From Actinomycetes bacterium (lineage in GTDB: Bacteria; Actinomycetota; Actinomycetes; S36-B12; UBA10799): DNA of 27,256 nucleotides. The translations under genes and the position numbers were made by a program. The notes under the pieces are model-generated. The model worked only from the letters and a program-made list of their open reading frames with translations, had not been told where the DNA came from and did not search any database. Positions 21,180-27,256 of the stretch are shown here, one piece after another. Location of the stretch: assembly GCA_029779995.1 (NCBI GenBank), contig JAKOZM010000104.1, positions 1-27,256 on the forward strand. Reading direction: 5' to 3'. Positions within the stretch are counted from its first letter, which is position 1. Each line of letters begins with the position of its first letter.

Positions 21180-22382
21180 ATGGCTGAATTCGCACCTACT
21201 CCCTCCCCGGAGCTGAGCGGCCTTCTCCGTGCTGCGCGCACTGCCGACTGGCAGGATGTTGTGGAGGACACCCTGGACGCTGTGAAGGCTCTGCGGCGGG
21301 CCGAGGCCACACAGGCCGTCCGGCTGGTTGCACTGCAGGAGTTCTCCGAGCAGGGCCACAACAGTATGCAGGCCGCGACCGACGAGATCGGTCTCCTGCT
21401 GGGGATCTCCAGCAGGTCGGCCGAGCACTTGGTGGGCACCGCATTGTGGATCACCCTGCGACCGACGGTCTGGCAGGGCTGGTACGACGGGGTCATCGAT
21501 CGGGTCCAGGCTCAGAAGATTGTCATGCTGTTGCATGACGTTGCCGACCCGCTGCGTGAGGAGTTGGAGGCGCAGGCGATCGATTACGCCGCCACTCACA
21601 CCACCGCCCAGTTGCACCGCCGGCTGATCCGGATGACCTGCGACGAGGACCCGCAGGACGATCCCCGCGAGAAGGCGATCGCCGCCCGCGGGGCAGGCAT
21701 CATCCCGGGCGCTCACGGCATGTGCGACATCTGGATCCACACCAGCGCGGAGCTGGGCGAGGCCTTCATCCAAGGTTTGGACGCGTTGGCACAGGCGCCG
21801 GACTGTCCCGATCCATACGGCCAAGGCGCGGACCGGACCGATGACCAGTTGCGCGCCGATGCGCTGACCGGGTTCCTCGAGGCGCACACCACGATGAACG
21901 TGGACGTGCAGGTCATCATCCCCGCCGACATGCTCATGGGGGTTGAGACCAAGGGCGCCAATCTCAACGGTTCGCCCATCACCCATGCTCTAGCCGTCAA
22001 GCTGGCCTGGTCACCGGATGCGCGCTGGACCCGGCTGGTCACGGACCCGCTGACCGGGGTGCTGATGGATCCCGGCAGTCAGAAGTACGAGATCCCCAAG
22101 CGCCTGCGCGAGGCTGTGCGGATGCGCGACCGGACGTGCCGCTTCCCGGGCTGCACCCGCGACGCGGAGTACACCGACACCGACCACGTCACTCCCCACC
22201 GCATCTCCGGCAGCACCTGCGCGGACGATCTCATCTGCCTGTGCCGGCACCACCACCGCACCAAGACATTCGGAGCATGGCGGATCACCACCACCCGACG
22301 CACCCATGGCGCCGAGACCACCTGGACCAGCCCGCAAGGCACGACGAGGACCACGAGACCACCGGACCTTCGGCTCGGCTGA
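21180..22382 (+). CDS. DUF222/13E12-family protein with HNH endonuclease domain (400 aa)
   Basis: The N-terminal 250 residues fit DUF222 (13E12 repeat family): helical, with GLLLGISSRSAEHLVGTALW and GVIDRVQAQKIVMLL. The C-terminal HNH nuclease domain reads CRFPGCTRDAEYTDTDHV, TPHRISGSTCADDLICLCR and HHHRTKTFG, with the D-H of the first catalytic strand, N-equivalent region and zinc-binding CxxC-type cysteines (C in RFPGC and in CLCRHHH). The ATG sits directly behind the promoter. Members are abundant in Actinomycetota, often in many copies, and some in Mycobacterium tuberculosis are under LexA control. The function is unknown; a DNA nuclease acting in DNA damage response or mobile-element biology is possible. 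It converges with the MFS gene 22389-23588, 6 nt apart. Confidence 0.88.
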   Translation: MAEFAPTPSPELSGLLRAARTADWQDVVEDTLDAVKALRRAEATQAVRLVALQEFSEQGHNSMQAATDEIGLLLGISSRSAEHLVGTALWITLRPTVWQGWYDGVIDRVQAQKIVMLLHDVADPLREELEAQAIDYAATHTTAQLHRRLIRMTCDEDPQDDPREKAIAARGAGIIPGAHGMCDIWIHTSAELGEAFIQGLDALAQAPDCPDPYGQGADRTDDQLRADALTGFLEAHTTMNVDVQVIIPADMLMGVETKGANLNGSPITHALAVKLAWSPDARWTRLVTDPLTGVLMDPGSQKYEIPKRLREAVRMRDRTCRFPGCTRDAEYTDTDHVTPHRISGSTCADDLICLCRHHHRTKTFGAWRITTTRRTHGAETTWTSPQGTTRTTRPPDLRLG

Positions 22383-22388
22383 GCGGTC

Positions 22389-23588
22389 TTAGCGAGGCTC
22401 GAGGTGTTTGCGTCCGGCGCGGTACGCCAGGACCAGTGCTGCCGTGACGAGCACCGACAGTATCCCCGGAATGACCAGGGCTGCCCGCGGACCCATCGCC
22501 TGTGCCAGCATGCCGATCAAGGGCGCTCCGAGCGGGGTGGTCCCGAAGAACACCGCCATGTACAACGCCATCACCCGGCTGCGGTGGGCCTCGTCGGTGC
22601 GCGTCTGCAGGTAGGAGTTGGCCGCGGTCATCATCGTCATGGCTGCCGCGCCACCTGCGATCAGCGCGGCGGCGAACGTGATCACGTTCGGCATGAAGCC
22701 GGCCACGACCGCGACCACACCTGCCAGACCCGCGGCGACGGTCACCAGCCGTAGATCGGTGCGCGCCCGGCGCGCCTGGATGAGTGCGGCGGCCAGGGAT
22801 CCGATCGCCATCAGTGAGGTGAGCACGCCGAACGAGCGGGCACCCGCAGCGAACTCATCAGTGACCATCAGCGGGATCGTGATCGGGAAGTTGAACACCA
22901 GCATCGCGACGGCGCCGGCGGTGAGGATCACGAACCACAAGTCGGGGCGGTGGCGCACGTAGTTCAAGCCGTCACGTAGACCACCGCGGCGCCCAGCCGG
23001 GACGGTGCTCTGCATCGTGATCCCCCGCAGGGCCCAGAACATGATGGCGAACGTGCCGGCGTTGACCAGGAAGACCCAGCCCGCCCCCCATAGTGCGATC
23101 ATGACTCCCGCGACAGCGGGGCCGACCAGGCGAGCAGCATTGAAGTTGGCGCTGTTGAGCGCGACGGCGTTGACCACCTCGTCGGCGGGTACGAGGTCGG
23201 AGACGATGGACTGCCGGGCGGGCGCGTCGACGGCGGTGAAGAGTCCCAGGATCAGCGCGAAGACCAGAACCAGGAAGCCGGTGGCGTGGCCGGACAGGGC
23301 CAGCACTCCCAGGCCCAGCGCCTGCAGTCCCATCCCGACCTGGGTGAGCATCAGGAGTCGTCGCCGGTCGTAGCGGTCGGCGAGCACGCCGGCCCACGGG
23401 GCGAGGAAGAGCATGGGGGCGAACTGTGCGGCCACCACGAGGCCCAGCATCGTCGGGTCGGCCGTGAGCTGCAGCACCAGCCAGGACTGCGCGATGCGGT
23501 GCATCCAGGTTCCGGCGTTGGAGAACAGTGCGCCTGTCGCATAGCGTCGATAGGTGGGGATGGCCAGCGCGGAGAAGGTGGTCTTCAG
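22389..23588 (-). CDS. MFS transporter, DHA3-like (399 aa), probable CTG start
   Basis: Twelve hydrophobic segments and typical sequences of the macrolide-efflux/enterobactin-exporter-like group are present: LFSNAGTWMHRIAQSWLVLQ, AGVLADRYDRRRLLM and FTAVDAPARQSIVSDLVP. It exports an unknown small molecule. Homologous proteins usually start just before the segment TTFSALAIPTYRRY. No ATG, GTG or TTG exists there; the CTG at 23588 overlaps the marR stop by 4 nt (CTGA) and gives the expected length. The nearest alternative is a GTG at 23678, which would add 30 residues inside marR. The arrangement strongly suggests that translation is coupled to marR, which probably controls the operon. Confidence 0.8.
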   Translation of the reverse strand: MKTTFSALAIPTYRRYATGALFSNAGTWMHRIAQSWLVLQLTADPTMLGLVVAAQFAPMLFLAPWAGVLADRYDRRRLLMLTQVGMGLQALGLGVLALSGHATGFLVLVFALILGLFTAVDAPARQSIVSDLVPADEVVNAVALNSANFNAARLVGPAVAGVMIALWGAGWVFLVNAGTFAIMFWALRGITMQSTVPAGRRGGLRDGLNYVRHRPDLWFVILTAGAVAMLVFNFPITIPLMVTDEFAAGARSFGVLTSLMAIGSLAAALIQARRARTDLRLVTVAAGLAGVVAVVAGFMPNVITFAAALIAGGAAAMTMMTAANSYLQTRTDEAHRSRVMALYMAVFFGTTPLGAPLIGMLAQAMGPRAALVIPGILSVLVTAALVLAYRAGRKHLEPR

Positions 23589-24010
23589 TCCAGAGCGAGC
23601 CGGTTGAGGATCGGGATCGCCTGTTCCAGCGTCGCGATCTCGGATGGTTGCAGAACCTCCAGCCGGTGCAACAGCCACTGGTCGCGCCGTTTCCGATCGC
23701 GTTCCACCATGCTCCGTGCCGTGTCGGTCGCCGTGTAGATCACTTGCCTGCCGTCGGTCGGATGAGCTGCGCGAAGGACGAGGCCCGCGGTGCGCAGGCT
23801 GTGCAGGATGCGCGTCATCGAGGGTGGTTGCACCCGCTCCACCTCGGCCAGCTCGCCCGGCGACATCGGGCCCTCCCGCAGCAGCGTGGCCAGGACGGCC
23901 ATTTGGCTGGGCGTCAGCGCGTCGCTGGTCCGTTCTCTGCGCAGCCGCCGCGCCAGGCGCATGACCGCTATCCGCAGGTCGGGGGCGTCGGTGCCGAGAT
24001 TGGCGGGCAT
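23585..24010 (-). CDS. MarR-family transcriptional regulator (141 aa)
   Basis: The ATG at 24010 has AAGGAG 6 nt upstream; a TTG five codons earlier is less likely. The winged-helix core is LTPSQMAVLATLLREGPMSP, GELAEVERVQPPSMTRILHS, LRTAGLVLRAAHPTDGRQVI, with the typical DGR in the wing. MarR proteins are dimeric repressors that release DNA on binding small phenolic or other ligands, often controlling an adjacent exporter. The MFS gene downstream overlaps its stop codon. An imperfect palindrome at 24040-24065 upstream of the gene is a candidate operator for autoregulation. Confidence 0.88.
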   Translation of the reverse strand: MPANLGTDAPDLRIAVMRLARRLRRERTSDALTPSQMAVLATLLREGPMSPGELAEVERVQPPSMTRILHSLRTAGLVLRAAHPTDGRQVIYTATDTARSMVERDRKRRDQWLLHRLEVLQPSEIATLEQAIPILNRLALD

Positions 24011-24039
24011 CTCTGGCTCCTTCAAGGAGGGGAATGTGG

Positions 24040-24065
24040 ATATTCATTACCTAGGCTAACGATAT
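24040..24065. promoter_or_regulatory. Candidate MarR operator
   Basis: An imperfect palindrome centred on CCTAGG (24050-24055) has ATAT at both ends and lies 30 nt upstream of the marR start, in the region shared with the FIST gene. Length and place suit a MarR site, but the inner arms match only in part. Confidence 0.3.
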
Positions 24066-24104
24066 TGGACGGCAGTCTATTCCCGCTTGGGCCGGTCCAT
24101 CGGT

Positions 24105-24110
24105 CACAAT
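24105..24110 (+). promoter_or_regulatory. -10-like box before the FIST gene
   Basis: CACAAT ends 6 nt before the GTG at 24117, the same spacing as at 6743 and 18419. No clear -35 box is present. Confidence 0.3.
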
Positions 24111-24116
24111 GGTGCG

Positions 24117-25408
24117 GTGGCATTGGTGGGCGAGGGATCAGCGATCGCAACTGGGCATGGGCCAGCGGACCTGCCGCGATTGGCGCGCACGGCTGCCAAG
24201 CAGGCGCTGACGAACCTGGGCTCCACACCCAATCTCTCCTTCGTCTTCGTGTCGGCGCAGAATGCCGAGGACGCCGAGCAGGGTCTGCTGGCCGCCTTCG
24301 AGCCCTTGAGCCACGGAACGGTGCTGGGAACGTCGGCGTCGGGCGTGATCGCCAGCGGCCGCGGCACCGATCAAGGGACAGCGGTGGCCGTGTGGGCGGC
24401 GCGGATCCCCGGACTGCGGGCCCGGTCCTTCCATCTGGAGGTGATGGCCGCTGCTCAGGGCCACCAGATCGTCGGACTGCCCGGTCGGCGCCGCGACGAC
24501 GTGATCTCGCTGGTGTTCTCCGACCCGTGGTCCTTCCCGGCCGCCGACTTCGTTCTGCATTCCGAGAGCCTGCTCACCGGCCTGCCGCTGGTCGGGGCCG
24601 TGTCATCCGGACCTGCGCCGGCGCGCACGACGCGGTTCCTGCTCGATGGGCGGATCCACACCCGGGGTGCGGTGGGCGTCATGCTCGGCGGCCACCTGGA
24701 GGCGACCACGTTGATGAGCCCTGCGTGCCGACCGGTCGGACCATTGCTGACGGTCACGGACGCGGAGGGTTTCATGCTCAAGGCGCTGGCGGGGACACCG
24801 GCCGCGTTACGCGCGCAAGAGGTGCTTGCCGCGCTGGAGGGACCAGAGCGGTCCTTGGCGCTGGGAGGTATGCAACTCGGAGTGGCCCTGGGTAGCGACG
24901 ACCCGCGCACCGGTGACTTCGTGATCCATGAGTTCCAGGCGGCCGAGGGGGAGCGGGGGGCCCTGCAGATGGGGGCGCCCATCCCGCTGGGAGCCACGGT
25001 GCAGTTCCATGTCCGCGACGAGGCGGCCGCCGACGAGGACCTGAACGTGATCCTCGAAGGCGTCTCGGCTCGCATGGGCGACCGGCTGGAGGGGGCGTTG
25101 TTGTTCTCATCGACGTCGCGGGGCCGTTTCATGTTCGACAACCATGACCACGATGCCGCGGTGGCGAACGCCCGACTCCTCGTCCCGGTCACCGGCTTCT
25201 TCTCCGACGCGGAGTTCGCACCCGTGCGGGGAGTATGTGCGATGAACCGGCAGACCGCCACCCTGCTGGCTTTCGGGGTCGGGGCCAGGGCCGAGGCCGG
25301 GCATACCGAGGCGGCCAGGCCTCAGCAGATCGCCGAGACGGACCCGATGACCCGCGAGGTGCACAAGATGTTGGCCGAGCTCTCGCAGCCCCCGGACGAA
25401 GGCTTGTT

Positions 25409-25412
<4 letters not shown>
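24117..25412 (+). CDS. FIST sensory domain protein (431 aa)
   Basis: The GTG at 24117 is chosen because of the -10-like box 6 nt upstream and because the protein then begins directly with the first FIST strand (ALVGEGSAIATGHGP); a TTG at 24087 would add ten residues. The N-terminal FIST domain spans about residues 20-215 (LSFVFVSAQNAEDAEQGLLA, VLGTSASGVIASGRG, PLVGAVSSGPAP). The FIST C domain spans about 220-380 (VTDAEGFMLKALAGTPAA, FHVRDEAAADEDLN, GALLFSSTSRGRFMF, TGFFSDAEFAPV). FIST domains are proposed to bind small ligands, perhaps amino acids, and often stand alone in Actinomycetota. No membrane or signalling output domain is present, so it is cytosolic. Its stop overlaps the start of ilvA by 4 nt, which suggests a functional link with amino acid metabolism. 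Confidence 0.85.
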
Positions 25413-26605
<1,193 letters not shown>

Positions 26606-26652
26606 CGCGCGATCTCATTCGCCAGCATGCGGGTGGTCAGCAGCGCCTGGAT

Positions 26653-26669
26653 ATACCCATAGGGGGTAT
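26653..26669. promoter_or_regulatory. CsoR/CstR-like operator
   Basis: ATACCC-ATAGG-GGGTAT is a perfect 6-nt inverted repeat around a 5-nt centre. Operators of the CsoR/RcnR/CstR (DUF156) repressors have this ATACCC(C)...GGGGTAT form. It overlaps the -10 box of the rhodanese gene. Confidence 0.55.
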
Positions 26670-26672
26670 TAT
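26667..26672 (+). promoter_or_regulatory. -10 box of the rhodanese gene (leaderless)
   Basis: TATTAT ends 7 nt before the ATG at 26680 and shares TAT with the operator's right half. GAGG 3 nt before the ATG is too close to serve as a normal ribosome binding site. Confidence 0.55.
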
Positions 26673-26679
26673 CGAGGAT

Positions 26680-27057
26680 ATGAAACGCCTCGCCCTCTTG
26701 CTGATCGTTCTGCTCGGCCTGACCGCCTGCTCAAGCGCGGGGGCCACGACCGTGTCACCGTCGGAGTTCCAGAACCTGGCTCAACAGCCCGGGGTGGTGG
26801 TTCTCGACGTACGGACACCGGCGGAGTTCGCGCAGGGGCACCTGCCCGATGCCATCAACATGGACGTGGAGTCGGCGGATTTCCCCGCGCAGATCGCCGG
26901 GCTGGACAAGAACGCTACGTATGCCGTCTACTGCCGCAGCGCGAACCGGTCGAAGGTGGCGATGGAACAGATGTCGGCGGCCGGCTTCGAGAACGTGCAG
27001 GACCTCGAAGGGGGCATCGTCAGCTGGCAGGCGCAGGGCCTACCGGTGGTTCGCTAG
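26680..27057 (+). CDS. Rhodanese-domain lipoprotein (125 aa)
   Basis: The N-terminus MKRLALLLIVLLGLTACSS is a lipoprotein signal with lipobox LTAC and lipid-attached C17. The rest is one rhodanese domain: VVVLDVRTPAEFAQGHLPDA, then the active-site loop Y-C85-R-S-A-N-R-S and the C-terminal DLEGGIVSWQAQGLPV. It transfers sulfane sulfur, or senses it, at the outer face of the membrane. The CsoR/CstR-like operator just upstream suggests control by persulfide or copper; the matching regulator gene is not in the window. A longer frame exists upstream but overlaps ilvA. It converges with greA, the stop codons overlapping in CTAG. Confidence 0.88.
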   Translation: MKRLALLLIVLLGLTACSSAGATTVSPSEFQNLAQQPGVVVLDVRTPAEFAQGHLPDAINMDVESADFPAQIAGLDKNATYAVYCRSANRSKVAMEQMSAAGFENVQDLEGGIVSWQAQGLPVVR

Positions 27058-27256
27058 TCGTGCACCTGCACGAGCTTGACCTCCATGCTGCGACCGTTGG
27101 GCAATTCATAGCTCACGGTCGCCGGCGCGGTCTTACCCATGAGGGCCCTGCCGAGGGGTGAATCGGGGGAACAGATCTCGAGATCGGTGTGCGCCTTCTC
27201 CTCGCGGCTGGCGACGAACATCTTCTCGGAGTCGCCGCCGGGAAACTCGATGGTGA
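27054..27256 (-). CDS. greA: Transcription elongation factor GreA, C-terminal part (partial)
   Basis: The minus-strand frame enters from the window edge and ends at TAG (27054-27056). About 66 residues are visible: FPGGDSEKMFVASREEKAHT, LEICSPDSPLGRALMGK, TAPATVSYELPNGRSMEVKL. This is the FKBP-like C-terminal domain of GreA, with the SPLGRALMGK and YELPNG signatures. GreA binds in the secondary channel of RNA polymerase and stimulates cleavage of backtracked transcripts. The coiled-coil N-terminal domain lies outside. The stop codon overlaps that of the rhodanese gene. Confidence 0.85.
   Translation of the reverse strand, partial: TIEFPGGDSEKMFVASREEKAHTDLEICSPDSPLGRALMGKTAPATVSYELPNGRSMEVKLVQVHD

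Noticed and set aside
22389..24047. One 552-residue protein joining an N-terminal extension to the MFS transporter
   Set aside because: The first 150 codons are an out-of-frame reading of the marR gene; a MarR protein with an intact winged helix lies there.

Overview
The window is high-GC DNA with GTG and TTG starts, 4-nt ATGA/GTGA stop-start overlaps and several promoters whose -10 box lies 5-7 nt before the start codon (leaderless mRNAs). Together with a DUF222/HNH (13E12-type) protein, a FIST protein, many secreted proteins and a mycobacterial-type SOS box, this points to a member of the Actinomycetota. No rRNA or other taxonomic marker allows a finer call.

Layout. Positions 1-200 hold the right end of an IS5-type element that cuts into a PfkB-kinase-like remnant. 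Positions 605-3829 (minus) encode a very large secreted protein of unknown function, followed by a small YciI/DGPF protein (4073-4414). Positions 4536-11238 hold two paralogous secreted serine hydrolases (beta-lactamase/PBP fold) on either side of a GAF-PAS-PAS-PAS protein with a degenerate GGDEF domain; both gaps around the sensor gene carry the same short palindromic repeat. A small secreted protein (11524-12219) and a frameshifted msrA fragment follow. Positions 12750-14641 form a tight three-gene operon: a PII-like protein, a CBS-pair protein and a CPA2 cation:proton antiporter that lacks a cytosolic RCK domain. Two more secreted proteins follow: a seven-repeat beta-propeller (14727-16550, minus) and a three-repeat cysteine-containing protein (16825-18048).

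Positions 18100-19880 look like a recombination junction: a tRNA-Arg-like 3' half, a displaced msrA 3' tail, an MntA/HepT (MNT/HEPN) toxin-antitoxin pair, and then a complete msrA on the other strand whose last codons overlap hepT. The rest is more conventional: an MFS transporter; a DUF222/HNH protein with a LexA-like box inside its promoter; a MarR-MFS operon; a FIST protein translationally coupled to threonine dehydratase (ilvA); a rhodanese lipoprotein behind a CsoR/CstR-like palindrome; and the 3' end of greA at the edge.

The best candidates for new biology are the PII-like/CBS/antiporter operon, where stand-alone nucleotide-sensing proteins may replace the missing regulatory domain; the insertion of an MNT/HEPN module at the 3' end of msrA; and the paired hydrolases around a probably non-catalytic GGDEF sensor with shared intergenic palindromes. 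All functional statements are from reading the sequence and family knowledge; no database search was possible.
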